From positions 1 through 64,000 of the forward strand of contig NZ_MVJM01000003.1 of the NCBI RefSeq assembly GCF_002156385.1: a DNA stretch of 64,000 nt. Reading direction: 5' to 3'. Of the stretch, positions 34,640 through 45,371 are shown piece after piece (positions within the stretch are counted from its first letter, which is position 1; every line of letters begins with the position of its first letter). Position numbers and translations under genes: made by a program. Source of the stretch: Halalkalibacter urbisdiaboli (GTDB lineage: Bacteria; Bacillota; Bacilli; Bacillales; Bacillaceae_D). The notes beneath the pieces were generated by a model. That model was not told the origin of the DNA. It did no database searches and worked only from the letters and a program-made list of their open reading frames with translations.

Positions 34640-34647
34640 ATTTTCAT

Positions 34648-34680
34648 CCCTCCATTACTAACTTAATGGAGGTTTTTTTC
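34648..34680 (+). terminator. Intrinsic terminator
   Basis: A stem CCTCCATTA/TAATGGAGG with a short loop and a T-run lies after the hypothetical gene at 34271-34639. Confidence 0.9.
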
Positions 34681-34894
34681 TATTTAAAGCGAACTATTGA
34701 TTATACCAAAATGGTTCTAATTTTCTCCCAAAGATCATTAAATGATAAGACAAGTATGTTAAATCATCATAAGGAGTGGGAGAAATGAGCGTTTGTTTTA
34801 GAGACTATATGTTATAATGTGAGGGTATAAATTGCAGAACTCGGTCTTTACGCATAACAGGATTGAGGGATGAGAATGAAGGAGTGTACATATT

Positions 34895-35398
34895 ATGTTA
34901 AAAGTTCAAGAAATTAAAGAACTTATCCGTGCAATGGATCAATCCAGTTTAGATGAATTTAAATTTGAACAAGATGGTACTAAACTTGTATTAAGAAAAG
35001 AAAAAAATGAGGTACAAGCTATTCAAGTACCGACAGCTCCTGCTGTTACGGAAGTGCAAAAGCAAGCTTCGGTCCAACAGACTCCTGTTCAGGCAGTTGA
35101 AGAAACAAAAGCAGAACAAGCACAGGAGCAGGTTCAAGAGCAACCGTCTACAGCTAATTTACATACAATTACTTCTCCAATGGTAGGAACGTTTTATGCA
35201 GCGCCATCACCTGATGCTGAGCCTTATGTGAAAAAAGGGGACGAAGTTAACTCCGAAAGTGTCGTATGTATCATTGAGGCGATGAAATTAATGAATGAAA
35301 TTGAGGCTGAGGTCAAAGGCAGAATCGTAGAAGTTTTAGCTGAAAATGGTGAGCTTGTCGAGTACGGACAACCTCTATTTGTAGTAGAACCGAGATAG
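34895..35398 (+). CDS. accB: Biotin carboxyl carrier protein of acetyl-CoA carboxylase
   Basis: Carries biotin between the carboxylase and transferase active sites in malonyl-CoA formation. The 167-residue protein has an N-terminal helical part ([19 protein letters not shown]), a Gln/Pro-rich linker (~50-90) and the biotinyl domain with [12 protein letters not shown]; the biotinylated lysine is ~131. A TATAAT lies at 34813-34818, about 75 bp upstream. It is followed 18 bases later by accC. Confidence 0.97.
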   Translation: MLKVQEIKELIRAMDQSSLDEFKFEQDGTKLVLRKEKNEVQAIQVPTAPAVTEVQKQASVQQTPVQAVEETKAEQAQEQVQEQPSTANLHTITSPMVGTFYAAPSPDAEPYVKKGDEVNSESVVCIIEAMKLMNEIEAEVKGRIVEVLAENGELVEYGQPLFVVEPR

Positions 35399-35416
35399 CA
35401 TAGGGGTGGAATAATC

Positions 35417-36787
35417 ATGATAAAAAAATTATTAATTGCTAATAGGGGAGAAATTGCTGTACGAATTATTCGTGCTTGTCATGAGCTAGGGATCGAAACC
35501 GTTGCAGTATACTCAGAGGCAGATAAAGAGGCTTTACATGTTCGCATGGCAGATGAGGCGTATTGTATCGGTCCGACGGCTTCAAATAAAAGCTACCTTA
35601 ACTTTACGAATATTATGAGTGTAGCAACACTAACAGAAGTAGACGCGATTCACCCAGGTTATGGATTTTTAGCTGAAAATGCTGATTTTGCTGAGATTTG
35701 TGCAGCTTGTAATATTATTTTTGTTGGTCCAAGTCCCCATGCTATTAACCGCATGGGAACAAAAGACGTAGCAAGGGATACGATGGCAGCCGCAGGAGTA
35801 CCGATTGTTCCAGGTTCAGATGGGATTGTTGATACCCCTGAAGATGGTTTGAAAGTTGCTGAAGAAATTGGTTATCCTGTTATTATAAAAGCGACTGCAG
35901 GCGGAGGCGGAAAAGGTATACGTGTTGCACGTACCCCAGAAGAATTAGTGAAAGGGATGAACATTACACAACAAGAAGCTGCGACGGCTTTTGGGAACCC
36001 AGGTGTTTATCTTGAAAAATATATTGAGGATTTTCGTCATGTTGAAATCCAAGTCATTGCTGATAACCATGGCAATGTCGTCCACTTAGGTGAGCGTGAT
36101 TGTAGTATTCAACGTCGCTTACAGAAATTATTAGAGGAGACACCGTCACCTGCTATTTCTGAAGCAAAGCGTGCAGAGATGGGAGAAGCAGCAGTTGCAG
36201 CCGCGAAAGCCGTAAATTACTCTGGAGCTGGTACAGTTGAATTTATTTTTGACCACAACACAGGGGAATTCTACTTCATGGAAATGAACACGAGAATCCA
36301 GGTTGAACATCCAGTAACTGAAATGGTAACCGGGATTGATTTAATTAAAGAACAGATTCATGTGGCTAACGGAAACAAGCTGTCATTTAGACAAGAGGAT
36401 GTTGAATTTAGAGGCTGGTCGATTGAATGTAGAATTAACGCTGAAAGTCCAGCAAAGAACTTCATGCCTTCTCCTGGAAGAATTACGAGCTATTTAGCGC
36501 CTGGAGGCTTAGGGGTGAGAGTGGATTCTGCTGCTTACCCTGGGTATATGATTTCTCCCTTTTACGATTCGATGATCGCTAAAGTCATTACGTATGGGAA
36601 TACTCGTGAAGAAGCCATTTCTCGTATGAAGCGGGCATTGTCTGAATTTGAGATTGAAGGTGTGGATACAACCATTCCATTTCATTTAAGGCTATTAAGT
36701 CACGAGACGTTTGTTTCTGGTGATTTTAATACGAAGTTTTTAGAAACATATGATGTTATGTCTGTGAGATTGAACAATCAATCATAA
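35417..36787 (+). CDS. accC: Acetyl-CoA carboxylase, biotin carboxylase subunit
   Basis: The ATP-grasp enzyme that carboxylates the biotin on AccB. The 456-residue protein begins [18 protein letters not shown]. It contains the glycine-rich ATP loop [14 protein letters not shown], the [12 protein letters not shown] block and [18 protein letters not shown]. All catalytic segments are present. It is cotranscribed with accB. Confidence 0.98.
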   Translation: MIKKLLIANRGEIAVRIIRACHELGIETVAVYSEADKEALHVRMADEAYCIGPTASNKSYLNFTNIMSVATLTEVDAIHPGYGFLAENADFAEICAACNIIFVGPSPHAINRMGTKDVARDTMAAAGVPIVPGSDGIVDTPEDGLKVAEEIGYPVIIKATAGGGGKGIRVARTPEELVKGMNITQQEAATAFGNPGVYLEKYIEDFRHVEIQVIADNHGNVVHLGERDCSIQRRLQKLLEETPSPAISEAKRAEMGEAAVAAAKAVNYSGAGTVEFIFDHNTGEFYFMEMNTRIQVEHPVTEMVTGIDLIKEQIHVANGNKLSFRQEDVEFRGWSIECRINAESPAKNFMPSPGRITSYLAPGGLGVRVDSAAYPGYMISPFYDSMIAKVITYGNTREEAISRMKRALSEFEIEGVDTTIPFHLRLLSHETFVSGDFNTKFLETYDVMSVRLNNQS

Positions 36788-36804
36788 AACCGGAGGGATA
36801 GCCA

Positions 36805-37212
36805 ATGAGTGAGAATCATATTTTAGAGCTAGATGATCAAAAGTCAGAGCTTGGAAAAGTAGAAATTTCTCCTGAAGTGATTGAAGTGATTGCTGGGATT
36901 GCGGCATCCGAAGTTGAAGGTGTTGCAACAATGCGTGGAAACTTTGCCTCAGGAGTGGCAGAAAAGCTAGGAAGAAAAAACCACGGTAAAGGTGTAAAAG
37001 TGGAATTAGCTGAAGATGGGATTACAGTTGATGTCTCTGTTATCATAACCTATGGTGTGTCTGTGCCAGTGGTTGCTAAGCTAATCCAATCGAATATCCA
37101 ACAAGCACTTCAAACGATGACGGCAATTGAACTTCAAGCTGTCAATGTTCATGTTGTCGGTGTTCAGTTTGAAACTGCAGAATCAACGGAGATTATTGAA
37201 GAAGAAATGTAA
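36805..37212 (+). CDS. yqhY: Asp23/Gls24 family envelope stress protein (YqhY)
   Basis: A 135-residue protein of the Asp23/Gls24 family: GKVEISPEVIEVIAGIAASEVEGV at the N-terminus and VPVVAKLIQSNIQQALQTMT later. It is encoded directly after accC, a position conserved in Firmicutes, and has been linked to lipid metabolism through that context. A CGGAGGG site precedes the ATG. It has no membrane segment. Confidence 0.94.
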   Translation: MSENHILELDDQKSELGKVEISPEVIEVIAGIAASEVEGVATMRGNFASGVAEKLGRKNHGKGVKVELAEDGITVDVSVIITYGVSVPVVAKLIQSNIQQALQTMTAIELQAVNVHVVGVQFETAESTEIIEEEM

Positions 37213-37228
37213 TATTGGGGTATAATAG

Positions 37229-37266
37229 AGACAGTCAAGGGATGAAATACTTGACTGTCTTTTTAT
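37229..37266 (+). terminator. Terminator of accB-accC-yqhY
   Basis: A stem AGACAGTCAAG/CTTGACTGTCT with a short loop is followed by TTTTTATAT. Confidence 0.9.
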
Positions 37267-37383
37267 ATTTCGCGATAAGATTATGAGAAAAGTCGAGATT
37301 TTTCTGTTTTCGATAAAAGTGTTATGCTATTATCAACATATTAATTCTACATATTTGAATGACTAAAAAGGAGTATTGTTTAC

Positions 37384-37791
37384 ATGAACCGAAGATTAGC
37401 AAGATTACGCGCAGCGCAAGCTCTTTATCAGATGGATATAGCTGATACAGATGCTGAAACGGCTCTTCACAGTGTTCTAGATGATGAGGAAGTATCGAGT
37501 CCATTTTTACATGAACTAGTAGAAGGAACGGTTAAACATAAACCAGACTTAGATCGGATTATTTCAGCAAATTTACAAGGTTGGACCATTGATCGGATGG
37601 GACATGTTGACCGTGCGATTGCGAGAATGGCGTTATATGAGATGAAATTCATTGACGACATTCCAATGAATGTAACATTTAATGAAGCCATTGAGCTAGC
37701 AAAAGCGTTTGGGGGAGAAGAATCAGGGCGCTTTATAAATGGTGTTTTATCTAAATCAGTTGAAATGATTAATAAAGAAAAAAGCGAATAG
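37384..37791 (+). CDS. nusB: Transcription antitermination factor NusB
   Basis: A 135-residue all-helical RNA-binding protein that, with S10 (NusE), promotes antitermination of rRNA transcription. Typical blocks are NRRLARLRAAQALYQMDI and RMALYEMKFIDDIPMNVTFNEAIELAKAFGGEESGRFINGVL. It leads the nusB-folD-xseA-xseB-ispA series. A separate promoter is likely, because a terminator lies 120 bp upstream. Confidence 0.97.
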   Translation: MNRRLARLRAAQALYQMDIADTDAETALHSVLDDEEVSSPFLHELVEGTVKHKPDLDRIISANLQGWTIDRMGHVDRAIARMALYEMKFIDDIPMNVTFNEAIELAKAFGGEESGRFINGVLSKSVEMINKEKSE

Positions 37792-37806
37792 AGGAGTGGA
37801 GAACTC

Positions 37807-38652
37807 ATGACAGCGGAATTATTAAATGGAAAAGAACTAGCTGCAAAAAAAAGAGAAGAAATGAAAATTAAAGTAGCACAGTTGAAAGAAACAGGAGTTA
37901 CGCCTGGACTAGCAGTTATTTTAGTTGGGGATAATCAAGCATCACTTACGTATGTACGTTCAAAGCAAAAGGCTTGTGAGCAAATCGGGATCCATTCTGT
38001 ACTTGTTGAATTGCCTGAAGAAACGTCAGAAGATAAATTATTAGCAGAAATTGATCGTTTAAACGATGATCCTTCCATCGATGGAATTTTAGTTCAATTA
38101 CCATTACCTAAGCAAATAACAGAGCAGGCGGTAATTGAACGAATCCATCCAAGCAAGGATGTAGATGGTTTTCATCCAATTAGTATTGGGAAAATGATGA
38201 CAGGCGAAGAAACATTTCTCCCTTGTACACCTTATGGAATTGTTGAAATGCTGAAAGAAGCAAATATTGAGCTTGAAGGGAAGCATGTAGTCGTAGTCGG
38301 TCGAAGTAATATTGTCGGTAAGCCGGTAGGACAGCTTCTTTTAAATGAAAATGCTACTGTTACATACTGTCATTCACGTACAAAGAATTTAGAAGAAATG
38401 ACAAAGCAAGCAGATATTTTAATTGCAGCAGTTGGTGTTACAAAAATGATTAAAGAAAAGCATGTTAAGCCAGGGGCTGTTGTTATTGATGTAGGGATTA
38501 ATCGTGAAAACGGAAAACTGTGTGGAGATGTAGACTTTGAAGAAGTGAAAGAAGTAGCATCTCATCTTACACCAGTACCTGGTGGTGTCGGACCAATGAC
38601 CATTACGATGTTGCTTGAAAATACAATTCAGTCTGCAGAACGTCGAGCTTAG
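37807..38652 (+). CDS. folD: Bifunctional methylenetetrahydrofolate dehydrogenase/cyclohydrolase
   Basis: Interconverts methylene-, methenyl- and formyl-tetrahydrofolate. The 281-residue protein has SLTYVRSKQKACEQIGI with the catalytic Lys, the loop GILVQLPLPKQI, KDVDGFHP and the NADP-binding GRSNIVGKPVGQLL, ending with PVPGGVGPMTITMLLENT. It starts 15 bases after nusB. It connects with the glycine cleavage operon, which feeds methylene-THF. Confidence 0.98.
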   Translation: MTAELLNGKELAAKKREEMKIKVAQLKETGVTPGLAVILVGDNQASLTYVRSKQKACEQIGIHSVLVELPEETSEDKLLAEIDRLNDDPSIDGILVQLPLPKQITEQAVIERIHPSKDVDGFHPISIGKMMTGEETFLPCTPYGIVEMLKEANIELEGKHVVVVGRSNIVGKPVGQLLLNENATVTYCHSRTKNLEEMTKQADILIAAVGVTKMIKEKHVKPGAVVIDVGINRENGKLCGDVDFEEVKEVASHLTPVPGGVGPMTITMLLENTIQSAERRA

Positions 38653-38660
38653 GAGTAGCA

Positions 38661-40016
38661 ATGGCTACAGAGAATATCCTAACTGTTTCTGAAGTTACTC
38701 GCCATATTAAAGGACTATTAGAAGATGATTACCTCTTACAGGATGTTTGGTTAAGGGGAGAATTGTCTAACTTTAAGCATCATAGTCGGGGACATATGTA
38801 TTTTACCGTTAAGGACCAAAATTCTCGTCTTCAGTCTGTAATGTTTGCAGGAAATAATCGTTTTCTGCGTTTTAAGCCTGAGGATGGGATGAAGGTACTC
38901 ATACGAGGTGAAATCAATGTGTACGAGCCGTATGGTCAGTATCAGTTGTATGTAAAGGAAATGCAGCCTGATGGTGTTGGAAGCTTATACTTAGCCTATG
39001 AAAGATTGAAAGCATCCCTTGAGCAAGAGGGGTTATTTGCTGATGCGAGAAAAAAGGCAATTCCTAGGTTTCCAAGAAGAGTTGCTATCATTACCTCTCC
39101 AACAGGAGCTGCGATACGAGATATGATGACCACGATTAAACGTCGATGCCCGATCGTTCACGTTACGCTTTTACCTGTCCTTGTACAAGGGGACGAAGCT
39201 CCACTTTCCATTAAACAAGCTATCGAGCAAGCTAATTTAACTAATTGGTTTGATGTTATCATTGTTGGGAGAGGTGGCGGTTCGATTGAGGAGCTCTGGG
39301 CCTTTAATGATGAACAGGTTGCCCGTGCAATTGCACAGTCCAGTGTTCCGATTATATCTGCTGTTGGGCATGAAACAGACTTTACAATAAGTGATTTTGT
39401 AGCTGATTTACGAGCACCAACACCGACCGGCGCAGCAGAATTGGCTGTACCTGATTTGGACACGTTACAGCAACAAGTCTCCTCACTACGAAAGCGTTTA
39501 GTAAGAACGGTAAAAGGTCAAGTGGACGATCATAAACGTCAGTTAAATCGTTATCAACGTTCATATGCATTCCGCTATCCGGAGCAACTAGTTCAACAGA
39601 AAGAGCAACAGCTTGACGGATATATTGACCAGTTAAAGAAATCGGCATCTCGCCTTATCTCTGAGCAAAGACGTTCCTACTTTGATCTTGATAAAGGATT
39701 ACAGCGCAACCACCCTAAGCTCCAAGTGAAGCAAGCAGGGGAACGGGTACAGAACCTACATCAGGAGCTACAAAGACGAATGCATGAGCAACTTCAAGCA
39801 AAGAAAACACCGTTTCAGAGGTTAATAGGAGAGTTGAATTTATTAAGCCCACTCCGTATTATGGAACGAGGATACAGCTTAGCGTATGAGGAAGGGTCAA
39901 ATAACATCATTAAATCAACTGAGCAAGTTGAAGTTGGTTCTAATATAACATTAAGGGTTCATAATGGAGAACTCGCTTGTCAAGTTAAACAAAAACGGAC
40001 ACTTCATGAACAATAG
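38661..40016 (+). CDS. xseA: Exodeoxyribonuclease VII large subunit
   Basis: A 451-residue catalytic subunit of the single-strand-specific exonuclease. An N-terminal OB fold (WLRGELSNFKHHSRGHMYFTVKD), the catalytic core with GRGGGSIEELWAFNDE and SAVGHETDFTISDFVADLRAPTPTGAAE, and a long coiled-coil C-terminal region are all present. It follows folD by eight bases and precedes xseB. Confidence 0.97.
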   Translation: MATENILTVSEVTRHIKGLLEDDYLLQDVWLRGELSNFKHHSRGHMYFTVKDQNSRLQSVMFAGNNRFLRFKPEDGMKVLIRGEINVYEPYGQYQLYVKEMQPDGVGSLYLAYERLKASLEQEGLFADARKKAIPRFPRRVAIITSPTGAAIRDMMTTIKRRCPIVHVTLLPVLVQGDEAPLSIKQAIEQANLTNWFDVIIVGRGGGSIEELWAFNDEQVARAIAQSSVPIISAVGHETDFTISDFVADLRAPTPTGAAELAVPDLDTLQQQVSSLRKRLVRTVKGQVDDHKRQLNRYQRSYAFRYPEQLVQQKEQQLDGYIDQLKKSASRLISEQRRSYFDLDKGLQRNHPKLQVKQAGERVQNLHQELQRRMHEQLQAKKTPFQRLIGELNLLSPLRIMERGYSLAYEEGSNNIIKSTEQVEVGSNITLRVHNGELACQVKQKRTLHEQ

Positions 40017-40058
40017 GGAATTGGCTTATCGGATAATAGGATTGCTAGGGGGATAGAT

Positions 40059-40301
40059 ATGTCGGAGAGAAAAGAAGAACTTACGTTTGAAGAAGCAATG
40101 GAAAAGTTGGAAGAGGTCGTCGAACAGCTAGAAAAAGGGGATGTAGCTTTAGAAAAAGCAATTTCAATGTTTCAGGAAGGGATGGCCCTTTCCAAACAGT
40201 GTCATGAAAAATTAGTTAAAGTTGAAAAGCAGATGGATCAAATCCTTCATGCAGATGGCGAAATTGAAGAAGTTCGCTTGATGGAGGACGAGGAAGAGTG
40301 A
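40059..40301 (+). CDS. xseB: Exodeoxyribonuclease VII small subunit
   Basis: An 80-residue helical hairpin protein with the family pattern [35 protein letters not shown]. It binds the coiled-coil part of XseA. Its end overlaps the GTG start of ispA by four bases. An AGGGGG site precedes the ATG. Confidence 0.96.
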   Translation: MSERKEELTFEEAMEKLEEVVEQLEKGDVALEKAISMFQEGMALSKQCHEKLVKVEKQMDQILHADGEIEEVRLMEDEEE

Positions 40302-41182
40302 ATCAAGAACTTAAGGACTTTTTACAACAACAAAAGGACATCATTGAAGACAAATTACCTCAACATATTCAAAAACTACAGGCTCCACAATCCTTAAAGG
40401 ACGCAATGATTTATTCATTACAGGCTGGTGGAAAACGAATTCGACCGGTACTTTTACTTGCAACGTTGCGTAGTTTTGGTAAAAGTCTTGAATATGGTAT
40501 CGACATCGCCTGTGCAATTGAGATGATTCATACCTATTCGTTAATTCATGATGATTTACCTGCAATGGATGATGACGATTTACGACGTGGTAAGCCAACA
40601 AACCATAAAGTATTCGGGGAAGCTGTCGCAATATTAGCTGGCGATGCACTTCTAACGTATAGCTTTGAATTAATCGCATCTTTGCAAACAAGTCCACCTC
40701 ATATCCAACTACTTCTTATCCGGGAATTAGCTAAAGCAGCCGGGCCAGAGGGAATGGTTGGTGGACAAGTTGCAGATTTAGAAGGGGAAAATAAAACGTT
40801 AGAGCTAGAAGATTTAGCATATATTCACCATCATAAAACCGGGGATCTTTTAGCTTTTTCCGTTATTGCTGGTGCAATTTTAGCTGGTGCTGAGGTAGAA
40901 GAAGTAGAAAACCTTCGTAAATTTGCGAGAGAACTTGGCCTTCTTTTTCAAATTAAGGATGATATTCTTGACGTAGAGGGCGATGTTCAAACAATTGGTA
41001 AACCAGTTGGAAGCGACGACGGAAACAATAAGAGTACATATGTAAGCTTATTAGGAATTGAAGAAGCAAAAACTTTGTTAACTATGCATACTTTAAAAGC
41101 AAAAGAATATCTATATGGTGTAAATATGGACCATGCGTTTCTTGATTCTTTAACAGAGTACATTGTTCATCGTGATCATTAA
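40298..41182 (+). CDS. ispA: Farnesyl diphosphate synthase (geranyltranstransferase)
   Basis: Condenses IPP with DMAPP/GPP to give farnesyl diphosphate. The 294-residue protein has GGKRIRP, the first Asp-rich motif [19 protein letters not shown] and the second motif [11 protein letters not shown]. The residues before the first motif (HTYSLIH) suit a C15 product. A GTG start overlaps xseB. OLE RNA, oapA and dxs follow on the same strand. Confidence 0.97.
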   Translation: MNQELKDFLQQQKDIIEDKLPQHIQKLQAPQSLKDAMIYSLQAGGKRIRPVLLLATLRSFGKSLEYGIDIACAIEMIHTYSLIHDDLPAMDDDDLRRGKPTNHKVFGEAVAILAGDALLTYSFELIASLQTSPPHIQLLLIRELAKAAGPEGMVGGQVADLEGENKTLELEDLAYIHHHKTGDLLAFSVIAGAILAGAEVEEVENLRKFARELGLLFQIKDDILDVEGDVQTIGKPVGSDDGNNKSTYVSLLGIEEAKTLLTMHTLKAKEYLYGVNMDHAFLDSLTEYIVHRDH

Positions 41183-41210
41183 GGCGAGTATCTAATTGTC
41201 CATTCTTGAA

Positions 41211-41239
41211 TTGAGCTTATGATCTCCGTATGCTATAAT
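41211..41239 (+). promoter_or_regulatory. SigA-type promoter before OLE RNA
   Basis: TTGAGC (41211-41216), 17 bp, TATAAT (41234-41239). It would start transcription near 41246, where the structured OLE sequence begins. OLE could thus be made both from this promoter and by read-through from ispA. Confidence 0.75.
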
Positions 41240-41245
41240 AGCGAT

Positions 41246-41858
41246 ACATGAGAGTGGTGCAGTATTCTAGTCAGTTCTCCCTTCTTGAAGGCGGGGCTAA
41301 AAATCCGCCAAAGGGCACATCGATGAAGCTCCTTGTTTTGGCTTGAGGCGCCCAGCCTTGGGTCTAAGCTGGGAGAAAAGGTAGAAGGGCGATCCGCAAA
41401 GGCATGTGGGCGATGACCCTTCTACTGTGGAGGCCTTCTACTCGGTCCATACGTGTGTATGGCTCAAGAGTAGAGGGTATGAACCTGCAAAGGCAATCTA
41501 GGGAGGTTGTCTGCAGCGTAGCCTGCCTTGAGTGGAGATAGAGGGGATGATGGGCAAATGGTGCGTCTTTTGTCGGCCAACAAGAGGGGCAACTTACCAT
41601 CTGAAATCTACTCTGCAAAAGAGGATAAAAGAAGGGCACGGAACTGCTGAGGAAATCTCCTAGACTGTTCAACTGACATTTAAAGAGGATTACAGTGTAG
41701 ACTAAGTGGTAATTCAGTCTGACGTTTGGCGACAGCGTCAAACTCAGCGTAAAGGGAAACCGCCTTTGCGGCGACGCAATGGTGCTGAGTTGGGAAAGCC
41801 TACTGGACCTAAGCTACAGAGTTTACTCTTTAAATGACCACTCCACCACATAGACATT
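41246..41858 (+). ncRNA. ole: OLE RNA (ornate, large, extremophilic)
   Basis: A ~613-nt gap between ispA and oapA has no real ORF and dense conserved-looking pairing. Its 5' end GAGAGTGGTG can pair with 3' end CCACTCCACCAC. Local helices include AAGGTAGAAGGG/CCCTTCTACT around 41381-41427, TAGACTAAG near 41700 and AAACCGCCTTTGCGGCG. Length, position in an ispA-dxs isoprenoid cluster and the OapA gene immediately downstream are the signature of OLE RNA known from Bacillus halodurans and other extremophiles. OLE forms a membrane-associated ribonucleoprotein needed for ethanol, cold and Mg2+ stress tolerance there. Confidence 0.92.
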
Positions 41859-41882
41859 GATAAAGGTAATAGAGGAGAGAAA

Positions 41883-42491
41883 ATGAAACCTCTTTTGAAA
41901 TCTATACATTGGAGTTTGGGAATTGCCGTTATCACACTCGTGTTAGCGGCTATTTTTTCAATTTTTTCCACTTTTTTATTAAGTGGTGTGACGTGGGCTG
42001 TCGGAATGTTCATCGTCCTTGTCATTGTTTTGATTGGTGTTATTTTTGATACAATTGGGATTGCCGCAACAGCAGCAAATGAAAAGCCATTTCATGCAAT
42101 GGCGTCAGAGCGGCTAGTGGGAGCAAAGCACGCTGTATTAATTACAAGAAATGCAGATAAGTTTGCAAACTTTTGTAATGATGTGATTGGCGATATATCG
42201 GGTATTATTAGTGGGACCGCTTCGGCTTATGTTGTGATACAATTAGCTTTACAGCTTGGTTATTCAGAAACATCTGCACAGCAATTTGCGCTGTCAATTC
42301 TTTTTACGAGCGTAGTTGCCGCTCTAACTGTTGGAGGTAAGGCGATTGGAAAAACAGTGGCCATTCACTATGCAACAGCGATTATTTATCAAGTAGGTAG
42401 ATTGTTATACATTTTAGAGGTAAACTTAAAGATAAAAATATTTTCTTCAAATGGAAAAACAAAGAGGAAAGAGAATAAGACTCGAAAGTGA
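41883..42491 (+). CDS. oapA: OLE-associated membrane protein OapA
   Basis: A 202-residue polytopic protein with about four hydrophobic segments ([40 protein letters not shown], and two in residues ~105-165) and a very basic C-terminal tail ([11 protein letters not shown]) suited to RNA contact. Directly downstream of OLE RNA, it matches OapA, which binds OLE RNA at the membrane. Parts such as [22 protein letters not shown] resemble the membrane domain of CorC/CNNM-type (DUF21) proteins. GGAGAG precedes the ATG. It is cotranscribed with dxs. Confidence 0.9.
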   Translation: MKPLLKSIHWSLGIAVITLVLAAIFSIFSTFLLSGVTWAVGMFIVLVIVLIGVIFDTIGIAATAANEKPFHAMASERLVGAKHAVLITRNADKFANFCNDVIGDISGIISGTASAYVVIQLALQLGYSETSAQQFALSILFTSVVAALTVGGKAIGKTVAIHYATAIIYQVGRLLYILEVNLKIKIFSSNGKTKRKENKTRK

Positions 42492-42501
42492 GGGTTTCTA
42501 C

Positions 42502-44391
42502 GTGAAGCTAGAAGATTTAAAAAGCCCGAGCATGATCAAGCAATATTCAAAGAAAGAATTAGAAAGTCTTGCAGAAGACATTCGCACCTTTCTTATTGAA
42601 AAGCTCTCAGTTACAGGTGGTCACTTAGGGCCGAACTTAGGGGTTGTAGAATTAACTTTAGCCCTCCACCACATATTTGATAGCCCAAAAGACAAATTTA
42701 TATGGGACGTAGGCCATCAAGCGTATGTCCATAAAATTTTGACTGGACGAGCTGATCAGTTTGATAAGCTTCGTCAGTATAAAGGGCTGTGCGGCTTTCC
42801 AAAACGAAATGAAAGTGAGCATGATGTTTGGGAAACAGGGCACAGTTCAACTTCTTTATCTGCTGCAATGGGAATGGCTACTGCTAGAGATTTAAAGGGA
42901 TCAGATGAGAATGTGGTTGCTATTATTGGTGATGGTGCCTTAACGGGTGGTATTGCTCTAGAAGCCCTCAATCACATCGGACATGAACAAAAGGATTTAA
43001 TTGTCGTGTTAAATGACAACGAAATGTCGATCGCTCCAAATGTAGGTGCATTACATAATGTGTTGGGACGATTACGAACAGCTGGAAAATACAAAAAAGC
43101 GAAAGAAGAACTTGAACAGCTAATCAAAAAGATTCCTGCCTTTGGTGGGAAACTCGCAACGACAGCAGAACGTGTCAAGGATAGCTTGAAGTATTTACTA
43201 GTCTCAGGAATCTTTTTTGAAGAGCTAGGATTTACGTATTTAGGTCCAGTTGATGGACATGATCTAGACGATTTAAAGGAAAACTTAAAATATGCGAAGA
43301 AGACGAGCGGACCTGTCCTAATTCACGTATTAACGAAAAAAGGAAAAGGCTACGAGCCGGCTGAAAATGATGCAAAAGGAACCTGGCACGGACTAGGACC
43401 ATACAAAATTGAATCTGGCGAAGTTGTAAGTAAGCCGGGACCACCTAGTTATAGTGGGGTATTTGCTGAAACATTGAAGAAAATCGCACGTGAGGATAAG
43501 CGAATTGTGGCGATTACGGCTGCGATGCCTGGAGGAACAAAGCTAGATGTGTTTGCTAAAGAGTTTCCTGAAAGAATGATTGATGTTGGAATTGCTGAAC
43601 AGCATGCAACAACAATGGCTGGTGGTTTGGCAACACAAGGGTTAAAACCCGTATTTGCTGTGTATTCAACCTTCTTACAACGCGGCTATGACCAAGTGGT
43701 TCATGACATTTGCCGTCAAAACTTAAATGTCGTATTCGCAATTGATCGTGCTGGGCTAGTTGGAGCTGATGGTGAAACACACCAAGGGGTTTTTGATATA
43801 GCGTACCTTCGTCACATTCCGAATATGAAAATCTTAAATCCTAAAGATGAAAATGAACTACAGCATATGATTTATACTGCGACTTCATATGATGACGGTC
43901 CGATCGCTGTACGCTACCCACGTGGTAATGGCTATGGTGTTAAAATGGATGAGACACTTAAGCAGCTTCCGATTGGGAAATGGGAAACATTACAGGATGG
44001 ACATGATGCCTGTATTCTAACTTTCAGTACGATGATTCCAGTGGCAGAAGAAGCCGTTCAGCAATTAAGTAATCACGGATTATCGGTTAAACTTGTAAAC
44101 GCCAATTCTGTAAAACCACTTGATGAAGAATTACTTATTGAATTGGCTTCACAGAATATCCCAATTCTTACACTAGAGGAAGCAGCTCTTCAAGGTGGTT
44201 TTGGAAGTGCAGTATTAGAGTTTTATCATGATAAAGGCTTCCGTAATATCGAAGTAACTCGAATGGGTCTTCCTGATTACTTTATCGAACATGGTAGTGT
44301 CCCTGAGTTATTAGAAGAGGTTGGCTTAACATCAGCGGGGGTAACGGAAAAATTACTTGAGCTTGTACCAAGAAAGAAACAAAGGGCGTAA
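42502..44391 (+). CDS. dxs: 1-deoxy-D-xylulose-5-phosphate synthase
   Basis: A TPP enzyme that makes DXP from pyruvate and glyceraldehyde-3-phosphate, the entry step of the MEP isoprenoid route. The 629 residues contain [20 protein letters not shown], the TPP motif [16 protein letters not shown] and the transketolase block [19 protein letters not shown] start at 42502 with GAGGG upstream is preferred; the frame extends to 42451 inside oapA. It lies 10 bases after oapA, so OLE/OapA and the MEP enzyme share a unit. Confidence 0.96.
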   Translation: MKLEDLKSPSMIKQYSKKELESLAEDIRTFLIEKLSVTGGHLGPNLGVVELTLALHHIFDSPKDKFIWDVGHQAYVHKILTGRADQFDKLRQYKGLCGFPKRNESEHDVWETGHSSTSLSAAMGMATARDLKGSDENVVAIIGDGALTGGIALEALNHIGHEQKDLIVVLNDNEMSIAPNVGALHNVLGRLRTAGKYKKAKEELEQLIKKIPAFGGKLATTAERVKDSLKYLLVSGIFFEELGFTYLGPVDGHDLDDLKENLKYAKKTSGPVLIHVLTKKGKGYEPAENDAKGTWHGLGPYKIESGEVVSKPGPPSYSGVFAETLKKIAREDKRIVAITAAMPGGTKLDVFAKEFPERMIDVGIAEQHATTMAGGLATQGLKPVFAVYSTFLQRGYDQVVHDICRQNLNVVFAIDRAGLVGADGETHQGVFDIAYLRHIPNMKILNPKDENELQHMIYTATSYDDGPIAVRYPRGNGYGVKMDETLKQLPIGKWETLQDGHDACILTFSTMIPVAEEAVQQLSNHGLSVKLVNANSVKPLDEELLIELASQNIPILTLEEAALQGGFGSAVLEFYHDKGFRNIEVTRMGLPDYFIEHGSVPELLEEVGLTSAGVTEKLLELVPRKKQRA

Positions 44392-44394
44392 ACA

Positions 44395-45222
44395 ATGGCA
44401 AAAAAAGAAAGAGTCGATGTTTTACTTGTCGAGCGAGGATTGACAGAAACAAGGGAAAAAGCAAAGCGATCCATAATGGCTGGTTTGGTCTATTCTGACT
44501 CAGAACGAATTGATAAGCCTGGGATGAAAATTGATACGGAGGCCCCTTTAAGTGTAAAAGGTGACGTATTGCCTTATGTAAGTCGAGGGGGGCTGAAGCT
44601 TGAGAAAGCAATTGAAGTATTCCAGCTATCATTACAAGATAAAGTTGTATTAGATATCGGCGCTTCAACGGGTGGCTTTACAGATTGTTCTTTACAAAAT
44701 GGGGCAAAAGCTGTTTATGCGTTAGATGTGGGTTATAATCAACTTGCTTGGAAACTTCGCCAAGATGAACGTGTCATCGTTATGGAGCGGACAAATTTTC
44801 GTTATGTAAAGCCTGAGGATTTAGTTAAAGGACTTCCTCATTTTGCGACAATTGATGTTTCGTTTATCTCCTTAAAAATAATATTACCTGTATTAAGAAC
44901 GATTCTTTTACAGGGAGGAGACGTCGTTGCACTCGTGAAACCGCAATTTGAAGCAGGACGGGAACAAGTTGGGAAAAAGGGGATTGTTAGAGAGCCATCA
45001 GTCCATGAACAGGTTCTTGAATCTATGGTCACTTTTGCTGTGAATGAAGGGTTCGATGTTAGTGGTATCGACTATTCTCCTATAAAAGGCGGAGAGGGTA
45101 ATATTGAATTTTTACTTCATCTTCATAAAGCGGAAGTAGAACAAGGAATGATCAAAACAAACCAAACGATAAAAGGTGTCGTTCATTCTGCTCATGAGCA
45201 ATTAAAAGCAAAAGCTGAGTAA
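44395..45222 (+). CDS. tlyA: TlyA family rRNA (cytidine-2'-O)-methyltransferase
   Basis: A 275-residue protein (YqxC in B. subtilis) with an N-terminal S4 RNA-binding domain (RVDVLLVERGLTETREKAKRSIMAG) and an FtsJ-like Rossmann methyltransferase domain with the SAM motif VLDIGASTGGFTDC (~83-96). It is annotated as a 16S/23S rRNA 2'-O-methylase or haemolysin A by homology. It starts three bases after dxs and closes the isoprenoid unit. Confidence 0.94.
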   Translation: MAKKERVDVLLVERGLTETREKAKRSIMAGLVYSDSERIDKPGMKIDTEAPLSVKGDVLPYVSRGGLKLEKAIEVFQLSLQDKVVLDIGASTGGFTDCSLQNGAKAVYALDVGYNQLAWKLRQDERVIVMERTNFRYVKPEDLVKGLPHFATIDVSFISLKIILPVLRTILLQGGDVVALVKPQFEAGREQVGKKGIVREPSVHEQVLESMVTFAVNEGFDVSGIDYSPIKGGEGNIEFLLHLHKAEVEQGMIKTNQTIKGVVHSAHEQLKAKAE

Positions 45223-45371
45223 CACCTTTCTCATAGCTAAAAAAGTGGAGGCTGAGGCACCGTTTCTTATGATACATGAGTCTCCATCTTATCGTTCAAC
45301 TACCGGCGAAGGTGTTTTGCCTATAAAACCGCTTATCGTAAGGCTTTAAAAGCTGTAGGACTTTGCATATT

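Noticed and set aside
41364-42025. Minus-strand ORFs of 125 and 93 codons
   Set aside because: They lie within the OLE RNA or antisense to the start of oapA, with no ribosome-binding site or recognised product.
44282-44668. 128-codon minus-strand ORF across dxs and tlyA
   Set aside because: It is antisense to two well-identified genes and has no independent start signals.
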